DNA of 63,943 nt from Flavobacteriaceae bacterium UBA6231 (GTDB lineage: Bacteria; Bacteroidota; Bacteroidia; Flavobacteriales; Flavobacteriaceae): NCBI GenBank assembly GCA_002441545.1, contig DJWL01000086.1:1-63943 (forward strand), written 5' to 3'. Each line of letters begins with the position of its first letter. Position 1 is the first letter of the stretch. The position numbers and the translations under genes are program-made. The notes below the pieces were generated by a model that ran no database searches, had not been told where the DNA came from, and worked only from the letters and a program-made list of their open reading frames with translations. Positions 16,498 to 25,848 of the stretch are shown piece by piece.

Positions 16498-17403
16498 ATG
16501 AGCATGCCTCGTAAAACGATTCTTATCATTTTGGCTTTTTTTGCAATTTATGTTATTTGGGGATCAACATATCTTTTAAATAAAATTGCTGTTACTCAAA
16601 TTTCACCACTTTTTTTAGCCTCAATTCGTTTTATTTCGGCTGGGTTATTAATTTTTGGTATTGCAAAATCAATGAAGCTAAGTTTAGCAATAACTAAAAA
16701 ACAGCTCATTAACAGCGTCATTGCAGGCTTTTTATTTTTAACCTATGGAAATGGTGTGTTTGTTTGGGCGCTTAAATATGTTGATAGTGGTTTTGGTGCT
16801 TTAGAAGCGTCTATACAACCATTAATGGTATTGATTATGATGCGAATGATTGATGGAAAAAAAATTAAAACCTCGTCAATTATAGGAATTGTTTTAGGAA
16901 TTATAGGCATGTATTTATTGGTAAGTCAAAGAGAATTAGTGTATCAAGACAACAGTATTTTAGGAATCATCATGATTTTTACTTGTGTTATCAGCTGGAG
17001 TTTTGGAAGCCTGTTTGTTGCAAAAGCAGAATTACCTTCAAATTTCTTTATTAATACTGGTTATCAAATGCTTTTTGGTGGTATATTACTTTTCATCGTA
17101 AGTTTTTCTATTGGAGAAGAATGGTTATCGCCCGTGTTATGGACTCCTTCGGTTAAATTATCCATGATTCTTTTAATTTTATTCGGAAGTATCATTGCTT
17201 TTACTTCTTTCAATTATTTGCTTAAAGTAGTATCTACAGAAAAAGTCTCTACATCAGCTTATGTAAATCCTGTTATTGCTTTACTTTTAGGTTGGTATGT
17301 TCTTGACGAAAAAATCACTGGACAATCAATTTTAGCTGCAGCCATATTGTTAACAGGTGTCTATTTCATCAACGCAAAGAAAAATTTCAGAACTTTAAGA
17401 TAG
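16498..17403 (+). CDS. EamA/DMT-family permease
   Basis: 301 residues with about ten hydrophobic segments in two EamA repeats, starting 'YVIWGSTYLLNKIAV' (typical DMT motif of repeat 1, residues ~19-33) and a second repeat beginning near 150 (ISWSFGSLF). It acts in the inner membrane as an exporter or exchanger of metabolites or amino acids; the substrate is not predictable. It lies 20 bp after ppk2. Confidence 0.87.
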   Translation: MSMPRKTILIILAFFAIYVIWGSTYLLNKIAVTQISPLFLASIRFISAGLLIFGIAKSMKLSLAITKKQLINSVIAGFLFLTYGNGVFVWALKYVDSGFGALEASIQPLMVLIMMRMIDGKKIKTSSIIGIVLGIIGMYLLVSQRELVYQDNSILGIIMIFTCVISWSFGSLFVAKAELPSNFFINTGYQMLFGGILLFIVSFSIGEEWLSPVLWTPSVKLSMILLILFGSIIAFTSFNYLLKVVSTEKVSTSAYVNPVIALLLGWYVLDEKITGQSILAAAILLTGVYFINAKKNFRTLR

Positions 17404-17429
17404 TTTGTTTTTTTAGTTAGAAATTAAAT

Positions 17430-17437
17430 TAATTTTG
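17430..17437 (+). promoter_or_regulatory. -7 promoter box of the SDR-like gene
   Basis: TAATTTTG matches TAnnTTTG exactly, 24 bp before the ATG. A TTG at 17405-17407 lies 22 bp upstream, slightly far for a -33 element. Confidence 0.52.
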
Positions 17438-17461
17438 CGCTTTTTATATCTATAACGTTTT

Positions 17462-19009
17462 ATGATTAATGAGAATAAGTTAAACTCTGAAATTTCTTCG
17501 GAAGAAATAAATAAGTGCATCGACATTTTAGAACGTTTGGTTTCTAATTCAAATCAAATTTTTGAAATTCCTGAAGAACAGCGAATAGCATTAATTAAAG
17601 CTTCCGGACAATTGTCGCGTCCTAACAAGCAGGAATTTATAAAATGGAAAAAAGACGCAAAAAAAACTGAACGCAGAAAATTAGCAGCAAAAGATAGAAC
17701 AGCAAGAAAAGAAACTGGGATAAGAAGTGCCAGAGAATCTATAATTTTTCAAGCACCTAAATTACTTTCAGCAGCAGAATTAACCAACAAAGAAACACTA
17801 GAGTTACAAACACCTAGAAATTGTTATGTCTGCAAAACTGAATTCACCAAACTGCATCATTTTTACGATACCATGTGTACAGAATGTGGTGACTTTAATT
17901 ATGCAAAACGTTTTCAAACAGCTGATTTAAGAGGTCAAGTAGCTGTTATTACGGGCTCTCGATTAAAAATCGGGTATCACATAACATTAATGTGTTTACG
18001 TGCAGGAGCAACTGTTGTTGCTACAACACGTTTTCCAGTGGATTCTGCTTTACGCTTTTCAAAAGAAGCAGATTTTACAGAATGGGGACATCGATTAAAA
18101 ATTCACGGACTAGATTTGAGGCATATTCCTAGTGTAGAAATCTTCTGTAATTTTATTGAACAAAAATATGATCGTTTAGACATTCTTATTAACAATGCAG
18201 CACAAACAGTAAGAAGACCAGCTGGTTTTTATGCACATTTAATGCAAAATGAAGAACGTCCAATAGAATCTTTACCAAAATTTGCTAAAGACTTGCTCTC
18301 AGACCACGATAGTTGTTTGCAAGAATTAAAAATATTGACAGCTAATGCATCTTCAAACCAAAATATGCCTGTAACTTGGCATGGACCTGAACCTGGCATA
18401 GGATTGCGTGCATCAGCTAAATTATCACAAATACCATATAGTTTTGATAACACATTGGTTGCTAAAGAGGTTTTTCCTGAAGGGCAGTTAGATGCCGATT
18501 TACAACAGGTAGATTTACGTAAAACAAATAGTTGGCGTTTAAAACTTGGTGAAATAGAAACTACTGAAATGATTGAAGTGCAATTAGTAAATTCTGTTGC
18601 ACCATTTGTGTTGTGTAATCGCCTTTCTGAAATCATGAAGATAGACAATACAGGTAAAAAACATATTATTAATGTAACTGCTATGGAAGGAAAATTTCAT
18701 CGCTTTTTTAAAGCTTCACGTCATCCACATACCAATATGGCTAAAGCAGCTTTAAATATGTTAACCCATACAGCTTCTGATGATTTGTCTAAACATGGAA
18801 TTTTTATCAATGCTGTTGATACTGGTTGGGTAACTGATGAAGATCCGGTAGATTTAGCAAAGCATAAGGCAGAAGTGCATGATTTTCAACCGCCACTCGA
18901 TATTGTTGATGGTGCTGCTAGAGTTATGGATCCGCTATTTGATGGGATAAACACAGGAAAACATTGGTGCGGCAAATTTTTAAAAGATTACCGACCCATT
19001 GATTGGTAA
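17462..19009 (+). CDS. Atypical SDR-fold protein with N-terminal zinc-ribbon-like motif
   Basis: 515 residues. Residues ~10-110 are a helical, basic, unrecognised region. Cys121-x2-Cys124 and Cys139-x2-Cys142 form a zinc-ribbon-like pair. A Rossmann SDR domain follows (~156-500): cofactor loop 'TGSRLKIG' (164-171) and 'NNAAQ' near 243. The catalytic Tyr-x-x-x-Lys is replaced: the expected position reads Thr424-x-x-x-Lys428 (T-N-M-A-K), and a partner Ser is not evident. A large insertion (about 262-370) sits between the NNAAQ motif and the C-terminal core. It may bind NAD(P) without classical SDR catalysis. Its own promoter box precedes it and another promoter separates it from aguB. Confidence 0.82.
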   Translation: MINENKLNSEISSEEINKCIDILERLVSNSNQIFEIPEEQRIALIKASGQLSRPNKQEFIKWKKDAKKTERRKLAAKDRTARKETGIRSARESIIFQAPKLLSAAELTNKETLELQTPRNCYVCKTEFTKLHHFYDTMCTECGDFNYAKRFQTADLRGQVAVITGSRLKIGYHITLMCLRAGATVVATTRFPVDSALRFSKEADFTEWGHRLKIHGLDLRHIPSVEIFCNFIEQKYDRLDILINNAAQTVRRPAGFYAHLMQNEERPIESLPKFAKDLLSDHDSCLQELKILTANASSNQNMPVTWHGPEPGIGLRASAKLSQIPYSFDNTLVAKEVFPEGQLDADLQQVDLRKTNSWRLKLGEIETTEMIEVQLVNSVAPFVLCNRLSEIMKIDNTGKKHIINVTAMEGKFHRFFKASRHPHTNMAKAALNMLTHTASDDLSKHGIFINAVDTGWVTDEDPVDLAKHKAEVHDFQPPLDIVDGAARVMDPLFDGINTGKHWCGKFLKDYRPIDW

Positions 19010-19055
19010 TTCAATGGATTTTTAAATTCCACTTACCTATTCTAATCTAAATACC

Positions 19056-19063
19056 TATTTTTG
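19056..19063 (+). promoter_or_regulatory. -7 promoter box of the agu operon
   Basis: TATTTTTG matches TAnnTTTG exactly, 18 bp upstream of the aguB start. No clear -33 box. Confidence 0.57.
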
Positions 19064-19081
19064 TATTCTTAATCTTAACAC

Positions 19082-19969
19082 ATGGGAAACAGAACATATA
19101 AAATAGCTGTTATTCAGCTTAATTTAAATGACAAACCAGAAAACAATTTAAAAAAATGTTTGAGTTGGGTTAAAGAGGCTGCTAAACAAGGAGCTGAAGT
19201 TATTTCATTACCAGAGCTTTATAGTAGTCATTATTTTTGTCAGAGTGAAGATACCGACAATTTTGCATTAGCAGAACCACTATATAGTACGTCATTTAAG
19301 GCTTTTAGTGAATTGGCTAAAGAATTAGGTGTTGTGATAATAGTTCCTTTTTTTGAAAAACGTATGGCAGGAATTTATCATAACAGTGCCTATATTTTAG
19401 ATACTGATGGCTCTGAAGCTGGTTTGTATCGAAAAATGCACATTCCAGATGATCCTCATTTTTATGAAAAATTCTATTTTACACCAGGCGATTTAGGTTT
19501 TAAATCTAACACTACTAAAAAAGGAAATATTGGTGTACTAATCTGTTGGGATCAATGGTATCCAGAAGCTGCTAGATTAACAGCGTTAAAAGGAGCAGAG
19601 GTCTTGTTTTACCCAACTGCAATTGGTTGGCATCCAAAAGAAAAAGAGCAATACGGAGACAATCAATATGGAGCTTGGATGAATGTTATGAAAGGACACG
19701 CTGTTGCTAATGGCGTATTCGTTGCAGCTGCAAACAGAATTGGTTTAGAACAATATTTACCAAATACAGATGGCATTGAGTTTTGGGGCGCATCCTTTAT
19801 TGCGGGACCTCAAGGTGAAATTTTAGCTCAAGCATCACATGATAAAGAAGAAATATTAATTGCTGAAGTCGATTTAGATTTACAAGAAAATGTCCGTCAA
19901 AATTGGCCATTTTTTAGAGATAGACGCATTGATGCTTTTGGTGACATAACTAAACGTGCAATAGACTAA
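19082..19969 (+). CDS. aguB: N-carbamoylputrescine amidohydrolase
   Basis: 295 residues of the nitrilase superfamily with the complete catalytic triad: Glu45 (LPELYSSHYF), Lys118 (YRKMHIPDDP) and Cys155 (LICWDQWYPEAARL). The 'YRKMHIPDDPHFYEKFYFTPGD' signature (in two adjoining pieces) is typical of N-carbamoylputrescine amidases, which convert N-carbamoylputrescine to putrescine, CO2 and ammonia. The gene overlaps the agmatine deiminase gene by one base (TAATG), so the two consecutive enzymes of agmatine-to-putrescine conversion are translationally coupled. Family assignment is firm. Confidence 0.95.
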   Translation: MGNRTYKIAVIQLNLNDKPENNLKKCLSWVKEAAKQGAEVISLPELYSSHYFCQSEDTDNFALAEPLYSTSFKAFSELAKELGVVIIVPFFEKRMAGIYHNSAYILDTDGSEAGLYRKMHIPDDPHFYEKFYFTPGDLGFKSNTTKKGNIGVLICWDQWYPEAARLTALKGAEVLFYPTAIGWHPKEKEQYGDNQYGAWMNVMKGHAVANGVFVAAANRIGLEQYLPNTDGIEFWGASFIAGPQGEILAQASHDKEEILIAEVDLDLQENVRQNWPFFRDRRIDAFGDITKRAID

Positions 19970-20997
19970 TGAGAAGATTTCCAGCAGAATGGGAAAAACA
20001 ACAAGGATTATTACTTTGTTTTCCACATAATGGTAATGATTGGCCTGGAAAATATGGCGCTATTCAATGGGCTTTTGTTGAATTCATTAAAAAAGTAACT
20101 CTTGTTGAAACCGTTTTTTTAGTTGTTGTAGATAATAAATTAAAAGCAAAAGTTAATGATATGCTTGAAATGGCTCATGTAAATATTTCAAATGTATCTT
20201 ATATTATTCAAAAGACCAATAGAAGTTGGATGCGTGATTCTGGACCAATCATTGTAAAAAATGGTTCAAAACGTGAAGCTTTAAACTTCAATTTTAATGG
20301 TTGGGCAAAGTATAAAAACTACCAATTAGATAAACATGTACCAGCAAAAGTTGCCAATCATTTAAATGTTCCGTTAACACAAGTAATGTATAAAGAGAAA
20401 CCTGTTGTTCTTGAAGGCGGTGCAATTGATGTAAACGGAAAAGGTACTTTATTAACTTCAGAGGAATGTTTATTACATCCAACTATTCAAGTAAGAAATA
20501 AAAATTTCACCAAAAGTGATTATGAGGATATATTTAAAGAATATCTCGGAATTACAAATGTTATTTGGGTAGGAGATGGCATTATTGGAGATGATACACA
20601 TGGACATATAGATGATTTATGTCGTTTTGTAAATGAAGATACTATTATTACAGTTGTTGAATCTAATACTAAAAGTAAAAACTATAAAGCGTTACAAGAC
20701 AATTTAACACGTTTAAAAAATGCTGTTTTAGAAAACGGCAAAAAAATAAATATTGTTGAGCTACCAATGCCAACACCTATAGAATTTGATGGAATTAATA
20801 TTCCGGCAAGTTATGCCAACTTCATTATTTTAAATAAATGTGTTTTAGTCCCTACATTTAATGATGTAAATGATAGGATTGCTTTAAATATTATAGCTAG
20901 TTGTTTTCCTGACAGAGAAATAATTGGCATGAGTGCTATAGATTTAATATGGGGATTTGGAACTTTACATTGTCTTAGTCAGCAAATACCGGTTTAG
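19969..20997 (+). CDS. aguA: Agmatine deiminase
   Basis: 342 residues of the PPADI/agmatine deiminase family. Visible hallmarks are 'FPAEWEKQQGLLLCFPHN' with the W at the usual position, 'RSWMRDSGPIIV', 'EGGAIDVNGKGTLLTSEECLLHP', 'GDDTHGHIDDLCRFV' (catalytic His and Asp) and the C-terminal nucleophile Cys335 in 'GTLHCLSQQ'. The enzyme hydrolyses agmatine to N-carbamoylputrescine and ammonia in the cytoplasm, feeding AguB. Its stop codon overlaps the GTG start of the transporter gene that follows. Confidence 0.95.
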   Translation: MRRFPAEWEKQQGLLLCFPHNGNDWPGKYGAIQWAFVEFIKKVTLVETVFLVVVDNKLKAKVNDMLEMAHVNISNVSYIIQKTNRSWMRDSGPIIVKNGSKREALNFNFNGWAKYKNYQLDKHVPAKVANHLNVPLTQVMYKEKPVVLEGGAIDVNGKGTLLTSEECLLHPTIQVRNKNFTKSDYEDIFKEYLGITNVIWVGDGIIGDDTHGHIDDLCRFVNEDTIITVVESNTKSKNYKALQDNLTRLKNAVLENGKKINIVELPMPTPIEFDGINIPASYANFIILNKCVLVPTFNDVNDRIALNIIASCFPDREIIGMSAIDLIWGFGTLHCLSQQIPV

Positions 20998-21839
20998 TGG
21001 ATATCAAGAATGCCATAAAATTTATGATTATCAGTACTTTGGCATTTGCTTGCATGAATGTTACTGTTAAGTATTTATCTACTATCAATGCGCCTCAAAT
21101 TGTTTTTTTTAGATCTGCTAGTTCATTGTTTTTTACTTTTGGATACCTTCTTAAAAATAAAATTCCTGTTTCTGGAAACAATAAAAAGTTATTGATTTTA
21201 AGAGGTATAGTAGGTGTAACTTCAATGACATTCTTCTTTGCATCAATCAAATATTTATCTGTTGGCACAGCTGTTTCATTACGTTATATTGCGCCAATTT
21301 TTGCGGCAATTTTTGCTGTATTATTTCTAAAGGAAAAAATTAAGCCCCTACAATGGTTGTTTTTTATCATGGCATTTTCAGGTGTTGTTGTTTTAAAAGG
21401 TTTTGATACACATGTTAGTACTTATGGACTTTTATTAGTTTTAATAGCTTCTGTATTTAGTGGTTTTGTTTATATTATCCTTAGTAAAATTGGTAAAAGT
21501 GAGCATCCAGTTGTTGTTGTTAATTATTTTATGATTATAGCAACAATTGTTGGAGGTGTTTTATCAATTAATAATTGGGTAACTCCAGATGGATTTCAAT
21601 TAGTTTTATTACTTAGTTTAGGAGTATTTGGATACTACGGACAGGTATATATGACTAAAGCATTTCAATCTGCGCCTACAAATCAAGTGGCACCTTTAAA
21701 ATATATAGAAGTGGTTTTTACTCTTGTTATTGGATTATTTTGGGTTAAAGAAGTATATACCTTTTGGAGTTTATTAGGAATAACCCTTATTATTGGTGGT
21801 TTGATCTTAAATTTGCTCTATAAAAAACACGATACATAA
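20997..21839 (+). CDS. EamA/DMT-family permease of the agu operon
   Basis: 280 residues, about ten transmembrane segments in two EamA repeats ('FMIISTLAFACMNVTVKYL' at the start, the second repeat beginning near 145). The GTG start overlaps the aguA stop by one base (TAGTGG), which fixes the start and shows coupling. Co-translation with aguBA suggests transport of agmatine, putrescine or a related compound, but that is inference from context; DMT proteins have very varied substrates. Confidence 0.87.
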   Translation: MDIKNAIKFMIISTLAFACMNVTVKYLSTINAPQIVFFRSASSLFFTFGYLLKNKIPVSGNNKKLLILRGIVGVTSMTFFFASIKYLSVGTAVSLRYIAPIFAAIFAVLFLKEKIKPLQWLFFIMAFSGVVVLKGFDTHVSTYGLLLVLIASVFSGFVYIILSKIGKSEHPVVVVNYFMIIATIVGGVLSINNWVTPDGFQLVLLLSLGVFGYYGQVYMTKAFQSAPTNQVAPLKYIEVVFTLVIGLFWVKEVYTFWSLLGITLIIGGLILNLLYKKHDT

Positions 21840-21982
21840 TATCAGGCTTTCTTTTTAATTTTCAAACACAAAAAAAGCAGTAACAAATTGGATTCATTTA
21901 CTTTTATTAACATATTTCAAAGTTTTTAAATCAATTTTTTGAACAACCAAAATTATACGTGTCGGTAATTAGAAATATATGG

Positions 21983-23104
21983 CTAAGTAGTTTTTTTATA
22001 ACTCCAAACGGCTAATCCGTTCATTATAAGGGCAAACAGAACTGTTTTTAAAACCTGGGGCAAAATATCGATAAAGCCAGAACCTTTAAGCATGACCATT
22101 CGCATAACTTCAACAAAGTATTTAATAGGATTAAAGTCTGTAATTCTTTGGGCCCAATTTGGCATACTTTCAATAGGCGTAAATAACCCGCTCATTAAAA
22201 TAAAAATGACCATAAAAAACCATGAGATAAACATGGCTTGCTGTTGAGTTTCTGTAAAGTTAGAGATAAAAAGACCAATACCTAAAATCACCAAAATATA
22301 AATGGAAGTATATAAATACATAAGCATTAGGTTACCAACAATAGGAACATTAAAAATTACTTTAGCAATAATTAAACCTACCGTAAGTATTGAAAGTCCT
22401 AAAACCCAAAAAGGAAACAGTTTTCCAACGATAAATTGACTTTTTTTGATAGGTGTCACGTTTATTTGCTCTAAAGTGCCGATTTCTTTTTCACGTACAA
22501 TATTCATTCCTGATAAGAATAAGGTTATCATGGTAACCAATAAAACCAAAATACCAGGAACCATGTAAGTTTTATAATTCAAGGTTTTATTGTACCAAAA
22601 TGATGGAATAGTTAAAATATCAACAGAAGCTATATTTGAATTTGAAGGCTGAAAAAGTTCTACTTGAATATTTTTATTAAAATTTTGAATAATCTGATTT
22701 ACATAAACATTTTCAACTCCAGCGGAGGCACCATCAATGGCATTAATGGTCACGCTTAAATTAGCGTATTTTTCTTTTTGCAAGTCACGTTCAAAATATT
22801 TTGGAATTTCTAAAATAACATTAACATCTCCATTTAGCATAGCCAATTTTGCTTTCTTTTCAGAAGGAAAATCTGTTATAACATGAAAGTATTTTGAAGC
22901 TTCAAATTTACTAATCAATTCTCTGGAATATGTAGAATGATCATTATCTATATAAGAAAATTTGATGTTTTTTATATCAAAAGTAGCTGCATTAGACAGT
23001 ATAAGAAGCTGAATGAAAGGCATCACAAAAATTATAGGTAACATGCCTTTATTTCTAAATATCTGCTTAAATTCTTTTTGAATTATAAATCCTAATATTT
23101 TCAT
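21983..23104 (-). CDS. ABC-2 type permease (YbhR-like)
   Basis: 373 residues. There is one N-terminal transmembrane helix, a large extracytoplasmic domain (~45-170) and a C-terminal cluster of about five helices with the ABC-2 motif 'NIVREKEIGTLEQINVTPIKKSQF' (two adjoining pieces). It is the last gene of the efflux operon and is translationally coupled to the preceding permease (shared ATG/TAA region at 23104). It pairs with the other permease and two ATPases as a YbhGFSR-type efflux pump. Confidence 0.88.
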   Translation of the reverse strand: MKILGFIIQKEFKQIFRNKGMLPIIFVMPFIQLLILSNAATFDIKNIKFSYIDNDHSTYSRELISKFEASKYFHVITDFPSEKKAKLAMLNGDVNVILEIPKYFERDLQKEKYANLSVTINAIDGASAGVENVYVNQIIQNFNKNIQVELFQPSNSNIASVDILTIPSFWYNKTLNYKTYMVPGILVLLVTMITLFLSGMNIVREKEIGTLEQINVTPIKKSQFIVGKLFPFWVLGLSILTVGLIIAKVIFNVPIVGNLMLMYLYTSIYILVILGIGLFISNFTETQQQAMFISWFFMVIFILMSGLFTPIESMPNWAQRITDFNPIKYFVEVMRMVMLKGSGFIDILPQVLKTVLFALIMNGLAVWSYKKTT

Positions 23105-24210
23105 TATTCCAGCCTTATTTTATATTTTTTTGTACTCAAACCAATAAAAAACAAAGACATAGCTATTAAAACAAGCGTTTCTTTCCATAAATAAGTAATA
23201 CCAACACCTTTTAGCATAATTCCTTTTATAATGATGATAAACCATTTTGCAGGTATGATGTTACTAATAATTTGTAATGGAAGTGGCATGCTTTCAATAG
23301 GAAAAATAAACCCAGACAAAATAATAACAGGTAACATTAAGCCCATTAACGATATCATCATAGCCGTTTGTTGAGTTGCTGATATTGTTGAAATTAAAAT
23401 ACCAAAAGCTAAAGCAGTAACAATAAATATGACGTTTTCAAAGCCTAATAAAATCAAACTTCCTTGAACAGGCATTTTAAAAATAAAAAGGCTTAGTAAA
23501 ATAATAATAGTTGCATTTATTATTGAAATAAAAACATAGGGGATTACTTTTCCAGCAATGACTTGAATGGGCTTTAATGGCGACACTAAAATGATTTCCA
23601 TAGTACCTAATTCTTTTTCTCTTGTAATAGAAATAGAGGTCATCATAGCCGACACTAACATTAAAATAACAGTCATAACACCAGGAACAAACATAAATAC
23701 ACTTTTTAATTCTGGGTTGTAAACCATATGCGATATGGGTATAATTTGGTATGAAACCACAACATCTTTATTAAGTTCTTGCGTATAAGATTGTATGATG
23801 GCATTAATATAATTTGAAATAGTATTAGCTGTATTTGGGTCTGTAGCATCTGCAATTATCTGTACAGTTGCATGGCTATTTTTAAGAAGTTTTTTACTAA
23901 AATCATTTTCAAAAATTAAAACAGCTTTTATTTTTCCTTTTTTAAAGACCTTTTCAATATCAGATTCTCGCTCAATAAATTGTTTAATGCTAAAGTAGGA
24001 GGAAGCAGAAATTTTATTAATTATGTTTTGAGTTGTTACATCTTTTGAATGATCGAGGATAGCTATATTAACGTTATTTATTTCATTAGTAATTGCAAAG
24101 CCAAACAGTAATATCTGAATGATTGGCATACCTAATAATATAAACAATGAACGTCTATCTCTTATGATATGATAGAATTCTTTTTTAATGAAAACATAAA
24201 ATAGTTTCAT
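23104..24210 (-). CDS. ABC-2 type permease (YbhS-like)
   Basis: 368 residues with the same topology as its neighbour: helix 1 at ~20-40, an extracytoplasmic domain, then helices from ~175. The cytoplasmic 'SITREKELGTMEIILVSPLKP' loop is the ABC-2 permease signature. It overlaps the next permease gene and lies 3 bp after the ATPase gene, so the two likely form the heterodimeric membrane part of the pump. Confidence 0.88.
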   Translation of the reverse strand: MKLFYVFIKKEFYHIIRDRRSLFILLGMPIIQILLFGFAITNEINNVNIAILDHSKDVTTQNIINKISASSYFSIKQFIERESDIEKVFKKGKIKAVLIFENDFSKKLLKNSHATVQIIADATDPNTANTISNYINAIIQSYTQELNKDVVVSYQIIPISHMVYNPELKSVFMFVPGVMTVILMLVSAMMTSISITREKELGTMEIILVSPLKPIQVIAGKVIPYVFISIINATIIILLSLFIFKMPVQGSLILLGFENVIFIVTALAFGILISTISATQQTAMMISLMGLMLPVIILSGFIFPIESMPLPLQIISNIIPAKWFIIIIKGIMLKGVGITYLWKETLVLIAMSLFFIGLSTKKYKIRLE

Positions 24211-24213
24211 GCT

Positions 24214-24936
24214 TTAACCTCTTGCTAATTTTAAAAACACATCGTTCATACTATCTGCTTTATAAGAATTTTTTAAATTCTTTGGTGTATCTAAAGCTTC
24301 TATTTTGCCATTAACCATAATTGAAACCCTATCGCAATATTCTGCTTCATCCATATAATGTGTTGTAACAAAAATGGTGGTTCCTTGGTTGGCCGCTTTG
24401 TAAATCATTTCCCAAAACTGTCGTCTTGTAATAGGGTCAACACCTCCTGTAGGTTCATCAAGAAATACAATTTTTGGGTTATGCAATAAGGCTACTGAAA
24501 ATGAAATTTTTTGTTTCCAGCCTAATGGCAATGATCCAACTAATTGATTTTCTACTTCTTCAAGGTTTAACTCTTTAATAAGCACTTGAGTTTTTGATTT
24601 TATCACTTCTCTTGACAACCCATAAATACCACCAAAAAAAGTAATATTTTCTTTAACTGTTAAATCATCATAAAGAGCAAACTTCTGACTCATATAACCA
24701 ATGTTATTCTTTATACTTTCCCGTTGTTTAAACACATCAAAACCAGCAACTTTTGCTTCGCCAGAAGTAGGATTTGAAATACCTATAAGCATTTTCATAG
24801 CTGTAGTTTTTCCTGCGCCATTAGCTCCAAGAAATCCAAAAATTTCACCCTTTTCTACATGAAATGTAATAGCATTTACAGCCGTAAAATCTCCAAACGA
24901 CTTTGTTAAACTTTTAGCTTCTATTACTTTTTCCAT
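24214..24936 (-). CDS. ABC transporter ATP-binding protein (second half of a split YbhF)
   Basis: 240 residues. Walker A is 'GANGAGKTT' (~37-45), Q-loop 'YMSQKFALYDDLT', Walker B 'IVFLDEPTGGVD' and H-loop 'TTHYMDEA'. The signature motif is degenerate ('LPLGWKQKI' instead of LSGGQ), as in the second nucleotide-binding domain of E. coli YbhF. In E. coli the two domains are fused; here they are separate genes 3 bp apart. It energises the two downstream permeases. Confidence 0.9.
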   Translation of the reverse strand: MEKVIEAKSLTKSFGDFTAVNAITFHVEKGEIFGFLGANGAGKTTAMKMLIGISNPTSGEAKVAGFDVFKQRESIKNNIGYMSQKFALYDDLTVKENITFFGGIYGLSREVIKSKTQVLIKELNLEEVENQLVGSLPLGWKQKISFSVALLHNPKIVFLDEPTGGVDPITRRQFWEMIYKAANQGTTIFVTTHYMDEAEYCDRVSIMVNGKIEALDTPKNLKNSYKADSMNDVFLKLARG

Positions 24937-24939
24937 AAA

Positions 24940-25842
24940 TTATTTTGCTAAAGCCATGAAGGTGTCTTCAATGGTTGGTTGTGCAACTTCAACAGAAATT
25001 TGATTAAGCCCTTTAGAAGTTAAATATTCATTCAATTCAATTGAATTAAAGTCATTTCTTTTATCAGTGTAATGCACAAATTCACCAAAAGGAAAAACAC
25101 TGTGCATGTGCTCATAATGTTTTAAACTCTCAATTAGTTTGTACATATTATCTGCACCAACATTGTAAAGCTTTTTAGGAAAATGCTTAACAATGTCTTG
25201 TGGAGAATCAATCTCTAAAATTTCGCCATTTTGTATAAAAGCAATTCTATCACATAAAGCTGCTTCATCCATATAAGGCGTTGAAACCAATATAGAAATG
25301 CCTTTTTGTTGTAATCTTTTAAGCATGTCCCAAAATTCTTTACGCGAAACAGGATCTACACCAGTTGTAGGTTCATCTAAAAACAGCACTTTTGGTTTAT
25401 GAATTAAAGCACAGCAAAGTGCTAGTTTTTGTTTCATCCCTCCTGAAAGTTTTCCTGCTCTACGATTTTTAAAAGGTTCTATTTGAACGTATATATCTTT
25501 TATTAAATGATAATTCTCTTTGATGCTTGTTCCAAAAATAGTTGCAAAAAAATTGAGGTTTTCTTCAACGGTTAAATCTTGATAGAGTGAAAATTTACCT
25601 GGCATATAACCTACGCAATTTCGTATTTCTTTAAAATCATCTACCACATCATAACCAGCAACATTTGCTTTACCAGAATCAGCTATTAAAAGCGTGGTAA
25701 GAATTCTGAATAAGCTTGTTTTTCCAGCACCATCTGGACCTATAAGACCAAATAATTCACCTTCATTTACATGAAAGGAAACATCTTTTAATGCTTGAAC
25801 ATTTTTATATGATTTTGATATGTTAGATACAGAAATACTCAC
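24940..25842 (-). CDS. ABC transporter ATP-binding protein (first half of a split YbhF)
   Basis: 300 residues. Walker A is 'GPDGAGKTS' (with the Pro-Asp variant typical of YbhF domain 1), signature 'LSGGMKQKLAL', Walker B 'VLFLDEPTTGVD', and an H-loop region in which 'VSTPYMDEA' replaces the usual His with Pro. The C-terminal ~75 residues are an extra domain. It lies 6 bp after the OsmC gene and 3 bp before the second ATPase gene. Confidence 0.9.
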   Translation of the reverse strand: MSISVSNISKSYKNVQALKDVSFHVNEGELFGLIGPDGAGKTSLFRILTTLLIADSGKANVAGYDVVDDFKEIRNCVGYMPGKFSLYQDLTVEENLNFFATIFGTSIKENYHLIKDIYVQIEPFKNRRAGKLSGGMKQKLALCCALIHKPKVLFLDEPTTGVDPVSRKEFWDMLKRLQQKGISILVSTPYMDEAALCDRIAFIQNGEILEIDSPQDIVKHFPKKLYNVGADNMYKLIESLKHYEHMHSVFPFGEFVHYTDKRNDFNSIELNEYLTSKGLNQISVEVAQPTIEDTFMALAK

Positions 25843-25848
25843 ACAATT

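Noticed and set aside
21840..21982. A possible terminator (GCTTTCTTTTT ... AAAAAAAGC) between the convergent agu and efflux operons
   Set aside because: The stem has a mismatch and a 13-nt loop with few G-C pairs, so I do not call it.
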